A stretch of DNA of 64,000 bases from Candolleomyces eurysporus (taxonomy: Eukaryota > Basidiomycota > Agaricomycetes > Agaricales > Psathyrellaceae), in the NCBI GenBank assembly GCA_027579435.1, contig JANBPK010000726.1, positions 219,278 to 283,277 on the forward strand, read 5' to 3'. The position numbers and the translations under genes were made by a program. Positions 1 through 11,670 of the stretch are shown here, piece by piece. Position 1 is the stretch's first letter, and every line of letters begins with the position of its first letter. Under the pieces are notes generated by a model. That model ran no database searches and was not told where the DNA came from. It saw nothing but the letters and a program-made list of their open reading frames with translations.

Positions 1-347
1 ACTCTCGAGCAGCCATTCTACACTCAATTTCTTTCATCAGACAGCGTCTCCGTCTACGACAACCACGATGTCCTCAACGGCACTGTGGCGTGCCCTACCC
101 TCTGTCGCGGTCGTGTGGGTTACCGGGGTCGTCGTCACGCGATATCTTCAAAGGCGGAAATATTTCGTTGGTGTGGATGGCTCTTCCTTCGCCGTTGCTT
201 GATCTGAGTCGCATAAGATTCCTCTTTCCGAGCCAGCGTCTCCTTTTCCACCATGCCCTGTCTCCTTCTCCTCCCCCACTCCCTCCTCCTTCCCTTCTCC
301 CCTCCCTTCCATCATCCTCCCTCGAAACGAAGGAAGCAGACCCATCA

Positions 348-1889
348 ATGGACGTCAACACCGATACTCACTTCACTGTACCATCACCCTGCTCTCAACC
401 TCAGTTGGCGTCTTTGGATGCTGCAATGCAAGAAAAGGATGAAGGATGCGATACACCTCGTGCTTTGGCATTCACCGACGCCAGCCACCCTACGCCTTTT
501 AACCTACAAAATCCAGTAATCGCGATCCGAAAGCTCCTCGAATGAGACGAGTCAAACGCGCCTACACCGCGCGGATCGGTTTGTTTGCCACTTACCGAGT
601 CGGAGCTGCTGGCGGCTCTCAACGTCGAACAGGAGCAGGTTGAAGTCGAAGAACCGGTAAAATTATGAGAAAAAGAAACCGGCCTCGAACTTGACTGCAC
701 CAATGCATTCCCTTCGCCTCCCCCGAGTCCACCCCTGATCACTCCTGGGAATCCGGGGGAGCGGCGTCTTGTGATTAGACCTTTGGGTGGAACTGCTTCC
801 TCCTCCCTTTCCACCACTTCCACCTCTGCTACACACACGATTCGCGGAGACGACGACGACACAGAAACCGAACCAGCCCTCGCGGCTCAACCACCTCTTC
901 GACTTGCTCAACCCCTCGCAGACCCACAGTTTCAACCTGAATACCCTCGTCCTCCTCAAGCTAAAGAAACATTTGACCTCATCTTCGACGCAACCTCGAA
1001 CCGGTACATCCTCCCACCCAGCGTCTCCCAACACGTCTCGCACTTGCGGTACCACCTATCACGCGCATACGAGCACCGGAAGGCCGAGGAAGCGCTTAAG
1101 GAGGCGAGGGCAAAGGTCAGAGGCGAAGTCAAGGCGTTCGAAGGCCGGTGGAGGGGGAAGGGTCGGAAGCGAGGGAGGGAGAAAGACAAGGAGAGAGATG
1201 CGGGGGAGACGAAAGCCCGGATACGCGCTTTGCAGGCGGGGGTCCACAAATTCCTTCAGCCTTCACTACATGTACGACCTGCATCTGCGCCAGAGTGTTC
1301 TACTCTCATCCACTCGGAGGATAAAGACAAGAGTACTTTGAGAATCCAAGACCCGATTTCACCCAGCCGCTTCCTATCCATCCTGCAATCCCGCTCCTCC
1401 GAAAACGTGCTAGAAGAAGTGGACGTGAAGCTCAAGTTGTGGGAAGGGTGGGAGTGGGACGTCGAGGTAGAATGGGAGTTGGAGTTTTGGAAGCCCGGCT
1501 CGAATGCCAGCAGCGAGGCGGAGGGGAGGGCGGTGACACCGGTCCACCTCCCGCACCTGAAACGACTCGGAATCGCGACAGTGGATGCGGTGCCCCTTCG
1601 GCCGATTCTCGAGCGGGTGAAGGCACCTTTGTTGGAGGAGGTTTGTCTCGGCGTCACTGCGTCGTCGTCTTCAAGTCCTGGCGGGAGGAACTCTTCGACC
1701 CGACAAACTCAAAAGGATGCACAGAGGTGCTTGGAAGGCGAGCCTTGGACGGCTCTCGATCGGGCTGAGGGTGGCACCGTGATGTCATTGCATGTGGAGC
1801 TTCGACTACCTCATGTCCAGTTCAATGAGGAGAAGTGGGTGGAGGAGGTGAAGAGGGTGAGGTGTCAGGGGAGAGTTGTAAGATGTTGA
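348..1889 (+). pseudogene. Coiled-coil / LRR-like protein gene with two in-frame TGA stops
   Basis: One reading frame runs from the ATG at 348 to the stop at 1887-1889 and is broken only by TGA at 543-545 and TGA at 666-668. The protein looks real on both sides of each stop: an acidic segment (ESELLAALNVEQEQVEVEE) lies between them. After the second stop come a Pro/Ser-rich part, a basic helical stretch (EEALKEARAKVRGEVKAFEG) around 1080-1240, and a C-terminal part (LPHLKRLGI ... LLEEVCLGV) resembling the LRR-like halves of Agaricomycete F-box proteins. Both stops could come from CGA (Arg) by one C-to-T change. A second, more decayed copy lies at 10100-10715. I do not recognise the family. 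An intron removing the stops is not excluded, but I see no convincing splice pair. Confidence 0.5.
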
Positions 1890-3129
1890 GCTGGGTAGTA
1901 CAAACATGGTTCAATTTTTTTTTCTTGAGTCATTGTTATTTTTATTGCATTATATTTTGCTCGTTTGTCTGTTTGAGCTTTGGTGTATCGTATTCTATCT
2001 TGCCTGTTCTTAATGGAATTCCATAGCTCACTCCAGCTCAGTTGAACGCCAACTCTAACAAAGATCAGTTGCGAAAAGGGGAGTTGGTGAGACAGCGTTT
2101 CGCTTGCCTCTGTTGGTGCACCCGCCCCGCGCTTGAATATGCTTCTTCATCAAGTTCCCCCGACATGGTTCTTGACTCGGATATCACAGCGGGTAGTACA
2201 AGCAAAGAAAATCTATCACTAACGGCCATTCACGAACCAGCTATCAGAAGGCACCTGACTCGACTCCTTTAGTTCTCTGTATTAAACTCCAGGAGAGCGA
2301 AGCAATAACATGGGTCTTCTAACAACTTAATAAGCGAGCTGAAAGAGCTGTGCTTGTTATTCAGGACTAGCGTTCTGCAAACTGACTACGCTACGCTACA
2401 TAAGTGGCTCGGGCCTACGGTAACTGCGCGCTCTGAAGGAATACCGAGTCGGTAGTATGATGTATATGCATGACGCTCCTCCGAGACATCTACACCGATG
2501 GTGAAGGAACTGTCAGGTTGATCGTTCAGACAATATTTGACTGTTGTTCAACTTGGTTTCTGCGTTCTGCGCTCTTGTGGCCGTTCGGCGGAGCGGATCC
2601 TGCTTTTCCAAACGTACAATGCCTGGTCAGGTAGCTCGTAGATGTCGACGAAGGCAGCAATATTCTTCGCTGGATCTTAGATTTTAGAACCGAGGTTCAT
2701 GGGCTTGTCCAATTGTGACGCTAAAGGACAAGAGGTAGAAAAAAAAATACGTCCATTATTAGTACAACAACGAATAATTATACAACGTGATGAAATGAAA
2801 TTAGAATGAGAGCTGTGTCAAGTGAATTGAATTTTGGACGGAGTATGGTGTTGTGTTCGAAAAGCTTCAAGCATCAGTCCTCGTTCCACCTTAAAGACAA
2901 CGTGAATATGGGCATGAAATGAAATGCATATTCACTCACTAGTCTGTTAGATAGTCTCCCCGATTCGAAGGCCCAGTGCCTCGAAAGGTACAATTAAGTC
3001 ATAGGCGTGACGGTTGACAATTGACCCGCTTCGACCTTCAGCCTCGCGATACAGGCAAAATCTTCTGCTTGTCGCGTTACAACGAGCCAATTCTGGAGGA
3101 GAGAAGCGGAGGGGTTTGAGGAATTTGAG

Positions 3130-5439
3130 TCAGTGACTTTGTTGTATCCCACCGGACCGCTTCTGGTGGAGAGAAGCCAAACGGTTCAGAGTTTCGGGCC
3201 GATACCGGTGCCCAACAGGATGATGGGACGTAAGAAGCTCCTCGCAGTGAAGAATGGCCTCTTGAAGATGGGGAGGTGTGTGTATAGCTTCGCACATATC
3301 ATGGAGTGATATGGTGAGGTTTCTGAGCAATAGTGCGTGGTCTGTATGATGAGATGGTCGGAGTTCGAGTGCTTCACGTTGCAGGGAGATCGCCTCCTCG
3401 ATGTCGGCCACTGTTCTTGTGCACTGATACCGATCCCGGAGTGCATTGCCAAGGTTGTTGAGTGACAGCGAGCGCTCTGAGTGGGGAGGTGGTTGAAGTG
3501 CGAGCGCTTCANGACGCAGGGAGATCGCCTCCTCGAGGTCAGCCACTGTTCTTGTGCGCTGATAACGATCCTGGAGTGCATTGCCAAGATTGTTGAGTGA
3601 CAATGAGCGATCTGGATGAGGGAATCGCCGAAGTTCGAGTGCTTCACGATTGAGGGAAATCGTCTCCTCGAGGTCCACGAGAGAACCTGTACGCCTGGCG
3701 CGATGAAGGATTACACGGCCTAGCGATTGAATTAGCTCCGGTGCGTCCGGATACAATCCAAGCGTCTCACGAGACAGCTGGATGGCAGAATCGAACTCGG
3801 CTGGTTCGAAGAGACCTGAACCTTGGTTCAAATGAGCCACTGAGTTTCGGAGGGCATATACAGCAGCTGGTTTGCGTTGACTAGGGTTCGTGAGCGACTC
3901 CACCTCGTGTTGGCGATGTACGAGTTCACATTGGAGGCAACGAAGGAAGAGCCGGACGTGCTGACGTGGATGTGCAAAGAACCGGCCAGACCGACTTTGG
4001 GTGGTAAGAAAGTCACGGAGGGAGGTGTGGAAGAGTGTGACCGGTATATCGTCTGTCCCGGGAACCTGAATGATGGCTTGCAAGTTTACCAGGACATTGA
4101 CTACTTCGTAGGTACTGATTCCAAGGAGCTCGGCAATGCCCGACGTTGGGAGTGGGACCCCGAGAAGAGCGATAGTCGAGATGATGTCTGGGAAGTGGGG
4201 AAGATGTTCCGACCGCGCCAATGTCTGCGTATAGAGTCCGTCGAGGCCGGGGTTCATTTTGAGGGCTAGTGTAAGCCGATCCATGGGCGTCGCTGATGAG
4301 CCACTATCGGCGATCGACATGATGAATTTGAACACCGTCGATGCAAAAATGAACGATCCTCCGACATGGTTGACCAACTTTTGTCTGTCTTTCGGGGAAG
4401 GCCATTCCCCGTGCTCCGAGATGTATGCTCGAATAACAGGATTGCACCTCGTCTCATTCTCGAACAGAACGTCGAGGAACGTCGAGATATCGTCATCGGA
4501 GCAATGATCAACTAGGTTGTCCAACCGGACCCCGGGAGCATTCAAACGTGATTGGATGTGCTGCTCCACCCTGCTCGTGATAAAAACCCGAAGAGGAATG
4601 AAGGGATTGTTGTTGAAAAAGCCCAGCATGCCGTCGATAAGGTCTTGGACTTCATCTTTGTTGTCGCATTCGTCCAACCCATCCAGCACGATGAGGAATG
4701 GGCCTCTTGCTAACGACGCGATTGCTGCTGGTCTTTGAACGGCCTCTTCTGATGGTTCGACCAAGCGTGCTGAAGTCCTGACCCCAGTTCCCCGTTGAAC
4801 CGCTGCCTTGAAAGGAGCGTAAACTAAGTATTGCATCCGACGCTGTAGAGAAACGCCTGCCTCCTCTGGCCGCAGCAAGGCTGGCTTGGCTTTTACAGCG
4901 GCACGGACAAACGGTTCCGTCTCGGGGATCGCCTCTGCCATTTGGCTAGCAAGAGTTGTGGCGAGCCTCCAAATCTTGCTTCTATCTCCCGCGTTCCTAA
5001 AGAAAAAGAAGCTTGCGACAGGCCTATCCTGCCGTTCGGACGTGTCGCACACCTCTTGAGAGACGGCGGACTTGCCACTCCCAACATACCCGTGCATCCA
5101 GAGAATGTGAGGTTCGTCGGAGGCCGAGATATTGTCGGCAGTCCAGCTGGTAACTTCGCTGACTACCTCGACCCTTGTTCCTCGCGTACAAACGGAATCT
5201 GGAGGTGATCGTTTCCGATCTCGGGTATGGGACGCATCCTCTATGGGTTGAAGGAGTTCGTACAGACCTGCAATGTGATAAGCCTCGGATCGCACAGTCA
5301 ATAAAGCTGTGTAAGAGTTGAAACACTCACTCTTGTCTTCGACCCTTACTTGGTTAGTGTGCAAATGATAACCTCCATCGACCTGATATGCGTGGAGGTG
5401 CTCAACATGCGCATTCTGCGAACTCCCCAAGACGTTCAT
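3130..5439 (-). CDS. NLR-A1: NACHT-TPR receptor-like protein, 748 aa
   Basis: A STAND NTPase: NACHT P-loop domain followed by TPR repeats. Such proteins act as ligand-triggered switches in fungal non-self recognition; no ligand can be read here. Two exons (5439-5331, 5267-3130) flank a 63 bp intron with GTGAGT and CAG borders; the phase agrees with copies A2 and A3. Walker A is GYVGSGKS (about residues 96-103), Walker B FLIVLDGLDEC. The C-terminus has two complete 42-residue units of the LEEAISL..EALEL..LNNLGNAL type and a degenerate last unit, the fewest of the three copies. The upstream mini-exon that begins A3 has ATA instead of ATG here, so I start at the downstream ATG. The end is altered: about 75 bp of partly duplicated sequence near 3060-3130 shifts the frame, and the normal tail (ARLKVEAGQLST) lies beyond the stop at 3010-3070. 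The N at 3512 is in frame. Confidence 0.85.
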   Translation of the reverse strand: MNVLGSSQNAHVEHLHAYQVDGGYHLHTNQVRVEDKSECFNSYTALLTVRSEAYHIAGLYELLQPIEDASHTRDRKRSPPDSVCTRGTRVEVVSEVTSWTADNISASDEPHILWMHGYVGSGKSAVSQEVCDTSERQDRPVASFFFFRNAGDRSKIWRLATTLASQMAEAIPETEPFVRAAVKAKPALLRPEEAGVSLQRRMQYLVYAPFKAAVQRGTGVRTSARLVEPSEEAVQRPAAIASLARGPFLIVLDGLDECDNKDEVQDLIDGMLGFFNNNPFIPLRVFITSRVEQHIQSRLNAPGVRLDNLVDHCSDDDISTFLDVLFENETRCNPVIRAYISEHGEWPSPKDRQKLVNHVGGSFIFASTVFKFIMSIADSGSSATPMDRLTLALKMNPGLDGLYTQTLARSEHLPHFPDIISTIALLGVPLPTSGIAELLGISTYEVVNVLVNLQAIIQVPGTDDIPVTLFHTSLRDFLTTQSRSGRFFAHPRQHVRLFLRCLQCELVHRQHEVESLTNPSQRKPAAVYALRNSVAHLNQGSGLFEPAEFDSAIQLSRETLGLYPDAPELIQSLGRVILHRARRTGSLVDLEETISLNREALELRRFPHPDRSLSLNNLGNALQDRYQRTRTVADLEEAISLRXEALALQPPPHSERSLSLNNLGNALRDRYQCTRTVADIEEAISLQREALELRPSHHTDHALLLRNLTISLHDMCEAIHTPPHLQEAILHCEELLTSHHPVGHRYRPETLNRLASLHQKRSGGIQQSH

Positions 5440-6630
5440 CGGACAATCTAGTTCGTACGGTCAGTTGATTGAGGTATGTAACGATCACGATGTACTGCTC
5501 ACTTACTTGCTATGTTGGCAGCAACCGTACAGCTACGGTCCTAGCAGGGGCTTCCAGGAAGTTTGTTTGTCCTCTCTACCTCAAGGTGTCGAAAACCAGG
5601 TGGAAATGTGGGCTGTGACGACGAATGGTAGTGGGGTGGTGAGGGAAAGGAGACAAGGTGGCCACGTTCACACAGAGCCGCCTTATGGTCGAGACATCAT
5701 GATATTCTCCTGGGAACCCGCTAACGAAAAGTGAATAGACGCCCATGTTCAGGTAGACAAAGGATGGGGTCCCTCACCAATAAGTGTGGCGGTGAATTGG
5801 TGCTGTAAATACTGAGGGGTGTAGAAAATAATTTACGACTAGCCCTAGATGAAGGCTGCGTTTGACGCTCGAAACTGGATTACCAATCGAATTGGGATTG
5901 TCTGTCCGATTTTGGTCTATCATATTCTATTTTGCCTGTGCTTAATGGAAGTATAGAACTGACTCCACTTCCGTTGGTGCCCAGACAGCACTTTCGCGGC
6001 TTGCCTGCCTCTGTTGATGATGGAGATGGATCCAGACTTGGATCCCTCAGCGCACGATACAAGCGAGGGAAATCGATCACTAGTTTCCATTTCTGAACCA
6101 GTTAGCGTAGGGCACTTTACGTTCCAGGAGAGGGCAGAACCATATAGTGGAAACTGTGAAGTTGCTCGTTCAGACAAGGTTTGGCCAGTTGTTGTCCAGC
6201 TTGGTTCCGGTACCCTCAATGGCCGTTCAGCTGAGCCGATCCTGCTTTTCCAAATGTGCAATGCCTGGTCAAGTACCTCGTAGGCGTAGACTGAGGCAAA
6301 AATATTATTTGCTTGATCTGAGTTTTCGGAACTGGTGTCCACGAGAGCTTCTCGACGCCAAAAGGCAAAAGGTCGGAGAACATTACTAGCGTAGAGTACG
6401 ACACGACATGATTCATAAAGTGAGAATAAGAACTGAATCAATCAGATCGAATAATTAACGGAGTCCGGATCTTGTCCTTCCATAAACCCTTGAAGCAATC
6501 AGTCTGCGTTCTACCTATCGATAACGTGAATATGGGCACGAAACGACCTGAATGTTAACTCGCCATTGCGCTACATCGTCTCCTCGTTTCAAGGTACCCC
6601 GAACGACCAGTCACTCGCTCAAAGGTCCAA

Positions 6631-9270
6631 TTAAACCGAAAGCCTGGCGGTTGGCAATTGACGCGCTTCTGCCTTCAGCCTCGTGATATAGGCGAGATCT
6701 TCTGGTTCTCGTGTCGTGCGGAACCGCTTCTGGAGGAGAGAAACCAAACGGTTCAAGGTTTCGAGTCGGTACTGGTGCCCAATAGGATAGTGGGACGTAA
6801 GAAGCTCCTCGCAGTGAAGAATTGCATCTTGAAGGTGGGGAAGTGTGTGCTTGGCTTTATACATTTCATATAGTGATATGACAAGGTCTCTGAGTGACGA
6901 TGCACGATGTGAATGAGGAGATGGTTGAAGCTCGAGCGCTTCACGATGGAGGGAGATCGCCTCCTCGAGGTCAGTCATGATTCTTGTGAGCTGATAATGA
7001 TCCCGGAGTGCATTTCCAAGATGGTTGAGTGATGGCGAGCGATCTGGATGAGGAGGTGGTCGAAGTTCGAGTGCTTCACGGTGTAGGGAGATCGCCTCCT
7101 CGAGGTCAGCCACGGCTCCTGTGTGCTGATAACGATCCTGGAGTGCAAGGCCGAGATTGTTAAGTGACAACGAGCAANTCTGGGTGAGGAGATGGTCGAA
7201 GTTCGAGCGCTTCACGGTACAAGAGAATTGCTTCCTCGAGGTCGGCTACGGTTTTTGTGCCCTGATAACGATCGCGGAGTGCATTGCCAAGATTGTTGAG
7301 TGAAGACCAGCGATCTGGGTGAGGAGATGGTTCAAGTTCGAGCGCTTCACGATGGAGGGAGATGGCCTCCTCCAGGTCATCCACGGTTCCTGTGCGCTGA
7401 TAACGCACCTGGAGTGCATTGCCGAGATTGATGAGTGAAGGAAAGCGATCTGGATGAGGAGATGGTCGGAGTTCGAGGACTTCACGGTACCGTGAAACGG
7501 CTTCCTCTAGATCCACGAGGGAACCTGTACGCTTGGCGCGATGAAGCGTTACAATGGCTAGCAATTTGATCAGCTCCGGTGTGCCTGGATAGAGTCCAAG
7601 CGTCTCGCGACAGAGTTGGATGACAGAACCAAACTCCGCTGATTCGAAGAAACCTCTTCCTCTGTTCAAATGAGCCACTGAATATCGAACGGCATATGCA
7701 GCAGCTGGTTTGCGTTGACTGCGGTTCGTGAGGGAGCCTACCCCGTGTTGACGATGCTCGAGTTCACATTGGAGGCAACGAAGGAAGAGCCGGACGTGCT
7801 GACGTGGATGTGCAAAGAACTGGCCGGATCGACTTTGGGTGGTAAGAAAGTCGCGGAGGGAGGTGTGGAAGAGGGTGACCGGTATATCGTCTGTCCCGGG
7901 AACCTGAATGATGGCCTGCAAGTTCACCAGGACATTGACTACTTCGTAGGTGCTGATTCCAAGAAGCCCTGCAATGCCCGACGTCGGGAGTGGTACCTTG
8001 AGAAGAGCGATGGTCGAGATGATGTCTGGGAAGTGGGGAAGGTGTCGGGAGCGTGCTAATGTCTGCGCATATAGTCCGTCCAGGCCAGGGTTCATTTTGA
8101 GGGCTAGCGGAAGGCGATCCATGGGTGTCGTAGGGGAACCGCCTTCGGTGGTCGACCCCATGATAAATTTGAACACTGTCGATGCGAAAATGAACGATCC
8201 TCCGATATGCTTGACCAACTTGCGTTTGTCGTTCCGGGGAGGCCATTCTCCGTGTTCCGAGATGTATGCCCGAATAACGGGGTTCCGCCTCGTTTCATTC
8301 TTGAACAGGACGTCAAGGAACGTCGAGATATCGTCGTCGGAGCAATGATCAACAAGGTTGTCCAAACGAACCCCGGGAACGTTCAAGTGCGATTGGATGT
8401 GCTGCTCCACCCGGCTCGTGATGAAAACCCGAAGAGGGATGGAGGGATTGTCATTGAAAAAAGTAAGCATGCCGTCGATAAGTTCTTGAACTTCATCTTT
8501 ATTGTCGCATTCGTCCAACCCATCTAGTACGATGAGGAATGGGCCTCTTGCTAACGCCGCGATCGTTGTTGCTTCTCGAACGGCCTCTCCCGATGGTCCT
8601 CCCAAGCCCGCCGAGGTTCTGACGCCAGCTCCCCTTTGGACGGCCGCTTTGAATGGTGCATAAACCAAGTATCGCATCCGACTCTGTAGAGAAACGCCTG
8701 CTTCGTCTTGCAGCAGCAAGGCCGGCTTGGCTTTCACAGCGGCACGGACGAAGGGTTCCGTCTCGGGAATCACGTCTGCCATTTGGCTAGCAAGAGTTGT
8801 GGCCAGCCTCCAAATCTTGCTTCTATCACCCGCGTTCCTGAAGAAAAAGAAGCTTGCGACAGGCCTATCCTGCCGTTCGGATGTGTCGCACACCTCTTGA
8901 GACACGGCGGACTTGCCACTACCAACATATCCGTGCATCCAGACGATGTGAGGTTCGTCGGCAGCTGAGATTTTGGTGGCTGTCCAGGTGGTAACTTTCT
9001 TGACCACTTCGATCCTCGTTCCTCGCGTACAGGCGGAATCTGGAGGCGATCGTTTGCGATCTCGGGTATGGGATGCATCCTCTATCGGTTGAAGAAGTTC
9101 GTACAGAGCTGCGCTGTGATCAGTGGAGATCGCAAAGTCGATAAAGCTGTTTGAGACTTACTCTTGTCTTCGGCCCTTACTTGGGCAGCGTGAAAATGAC
9201 AACCTCCCTCAAGCTGATATGCCTGGAGGTGCTCAACATGCGCATTCTGCGAACTCCCCAAGACGTTCAT
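6631..9270 (-). CDS. NLR-A2: NACHT-TPR receptor-like protein, 861 aa
   Basis: Tandem paralogue of NLR-A1 with the same architecture. Exons 9270-9162 and 9108-6631 are separated by a 53 bp intron (GTAAGT..CAG). The N at 7178 is an extra base: deleting it joins the two halves at HPDCSLSLNNLG, and the spliced length is then a multiple of three. Walker A is GYVGSGKS and Walker B FLIVLDGLDEC; a winged-helix-like part follows (GIAGLLGISTYEVVNVLVNL), then LFHTSLRDFL, then four complete 42-residue TPR-type units plus a degenerate one. The C-terminal tail (EDLAYITRLKAEARQL) is intact, unlike A1. The upstream mini-exon has ACG where A3 has ATG, so the start is the ATG at 9270. Confidence 0.88.
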
Positions 9271-10099
9271 CAGACAATCTAGTTGACACGGTTAGTTGAT
9301 CGAGGCAAGGAATGATCATGCTGTGTTGCTCACTCGCCGTGTGAGCGGAAACTGTGCAGCTATTTTCCTAGCCGGGGCGCCCAGCGAGTTCCGTTGTCCT
9401 GTACACCTCAGAATGTCGAAAATTGGGTAGGAAATTGGGTAGGAGGATGGCCTGGGACGACGAAGGATTGTGGGATAGTGGGGGAAAGGGGACAAGGTGG
9501 TTACGATCGATACCTTGCTGCATTCTCCTGGGAACCCTTTCCCGCAAATGAAAAGTGAATGAACGCCCATGTCTAGGTAGAGAAGGAATGGAATAACTCG
9601 CAAAGAAAAATGACAATGAATCGGCACCGTGGATACAGCGGGGCGTAGAGGATGATACAGGACTCCTGTCTCATTCATTCTTGATAAAACTAGATAGAGG
9701 CCCACTCTGCCGGGTCTGCCCTGCACGGGATGAGGAAAACTTCAGGTCGGCCGACGTGGAGCCTGCCATCAAACCTTTTCAGGCTCCGGCTTGGAGGCAC
9801 AACCCGTTTTGACATAATTCACTTAGACACCGGAATTTTTTTTCCTCTTTGGAAATACTCAATCGAAGACGACGGCTATGGAGTTCCCTGGCCAGTGTAC
9901 CTGCCTGGATCAGGTATTTTTNAGCAACGAGCCGCTCATCGTCTACGCTGACCTGAGCTGCGCGGCTTTCATATGACATCTTGTTCTTCCTGATGCACGT
10001 TCAGACAATTTGCGAGGTCATCATGAAGAATGGACCTTGCGTCGACCGCAGCTTGTGGTTAGATTTTTGGGTGTACCCTCCACATTATTCCCCTCCACT

Positions 10100-10715
10100 A
10101 CCATCTCCACTCCACTCACAACTCTCACCAATAACGACACAGAAACCGGACCAGCCCTCGCCGCTCAACCACCTCTCCCACTCGCTCAAACTCTCACGGA
10201 TCTACACACTAGTCTTTGACCTGAACGACGCCCCCACCATCATGGATCCAAAGAAACATTTGAATTCATCTTTGACCCAACCTCAAACTGGTACATCCTC
10301 CCGCACACTTTCTCTCAGCACATCTAACACTTGCGCTATCACCTCTTACGCGCAAACGAGCGTCGGAAAGTCGAAGCGCTTCGCGAGGCAAGGACGAAGG
10401 TGAGGGGCGAAGCCACAGCGCTCGAGGGACGGTGTAGGGGAAAGAATCGGACCAGTGGGAATGAAAAAGCGAAGGAGAGAGATGCGGGGGAGACGAAAGC
10501 TAGAATTTGCGCATTAAATGGGAGCATGAAGGATCTCCTTCCCGTACTCTCCTCAACCCTTGGTTTTGTAGTCCCTGGTTCGTTATCGCCGTCTTTGGCA
10601 AAGAAAATGTGAGGTTTAGGACGATTTTTTGCAAGATCGAAGGCACGGTTTCACCCAGCCACTTTCTTAGTTCGCAACCATGGAAGAGGTGGACGTGAAA
10701 CTCAGGTTATGAGCA
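10100..10715 (+). pseudogene. Decayed partial copy of the gene at 348-1889
   Basis: Fragments in different frames match that gene: TGTSS near 10290, the RYHLLRANERRK region at 10331-10380, and EALREARTKVRGEATALEG at 10375-10430, followed by the stretch GNEKAKERDAGETKARI. The last clear match is at GTGGACGTGAA near 10690; beyond it the frame ends. Several frame changes and stops make function unlikely. It follows NLR-A2 as the parent gene precedes NLR-A1. From 10716 to 11290 I see no gene or recognisable element. Confidence 0.65.
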
Positions 10716-11289
10716 AGATGACATTGGCCGACAGATGACCCAAGAACTGCCGCATACATCCGCGGTTTCTGTCCTAGTTCAGGGAAAGTAACGGCGATTT
10801 GGGACTTGAGTCCCGATGGTGATCGTGGCAACTAGATTGGTGACTCTGTATATGCTTCAATGTGCAAGAATAGATGCACTCATTCAGTACTCCATTCAGG
10901 TTCCATACGCGGCGTTCGGGTCCTCAAGTCTGTGCCATCTTCAGCTTCATGGATTGTGCCCAAAAGCACCTATCACCTTGTGTCATGACTATTACATAGA
11001 ACCTCCTAGAAGCATGGCTCCACTTTTGTCGAAGCATCTGAAGTTCAACTAAATTTCATTCAACTAATATAGTCTGCATGCACCTTTTTGATGTATCTAC
11101 GGCTCATCGGGCTTGATTCTCAATCGTTTTGTTGCCCTTTCCTAGACTTTTGCTAACAGCTAATCATTTACGTCTTCAGAGAATATGTTTTCAATATTTT
11201 AGATGGAATAGAGACAGGATAGCACGACTTGACCCCTTCAACAGAGGAAGCCTGGCCATCACCATGTCCGAAACCTCGGACTTGAAACT

Positions 11290-11460
11290 TACACTTTGAA
11301 GAAGTTTGCGCGGTGCTATGCGCAACTCGGTAAACGTTTTGCACGACTCGATGAAGTTTTGCGTGAGCCCGAAGAAGTTTGCGCTTTCGAAAATGGCCTG
11401 ATTTTGCGCGAATTCAGCGAAAAGTTGCGCGAAAAATGTTTTTATTTTGCGAATGATAAA
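11290..11460. repeat. Spaced degenerate repeats of TTTTGCGCGA type
   Basis: The short word GAAGTTTGCGC or TTTTGCGCGA, with variants (TTTTGCACGACT, GTTTTGCGTGAG, TTTGCGCTTTCG, TTTTGCGCGAATTC, GTTGCGCGAAAAA), recurs about seven times at roughly 20-35 bp spacing. A 61-codon open frame runs through it, but the spacing and composition look like repeat DNA rather than a gene. The stretch from 11460 to 11670 shows nothing else recognisable. Confidence 0.4.
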
Positions 11461-11670
11461 TGTGCAATCGGCCCGCCATAAACGTTCCGCCCTCGCGCGG
11501 ATGCGTGGCGCGCACCCGGAAGGATATACTTATGGCGTGTTGTTCACCTGTGGGTACCGGCCTTAGACTTGTATGGATTCACGCAACTGCTGTTGGGAGC
11601 TGGGAGGTATTCGGCAATGAAAGTGTCTTATTTTAAATAATTGTTTTTACACGACGATCGCGGGTTGCTC

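Larger units (their letters stand above)
1960..9720. repeat. Direct tandem segmental duplication, two units of about 3.9 kb (NLR-A1 and NLR-A2)
   Basis: Unit 1 runs from about 1960 to 5880 and unit 2 from about 5900 to 9720. Each carries one NLR-A gene on the minus strand plus matching flanks. The 3' flanks match at 1975-3060 against 5910-6620, and the 5' flanks at 5440-5800 against 9270-9640. A third copy of gene and flanks is at about 46970-50710, so the flanks travelled with the gene. Boundaries were found by eye and are approximate. The long untranslated stretches 1890-3029, 5440-5900 and 9271-10010 hold only these flanks; I see no other gene in them. Confidence 0.75.

Noticed and set aside
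1..207. Open frame from the window edge to TGA at 205-207, possible 3' end of a gene
   Set aside because: Only 68 codons, no recognisable motif, and no way to see the upstream part.
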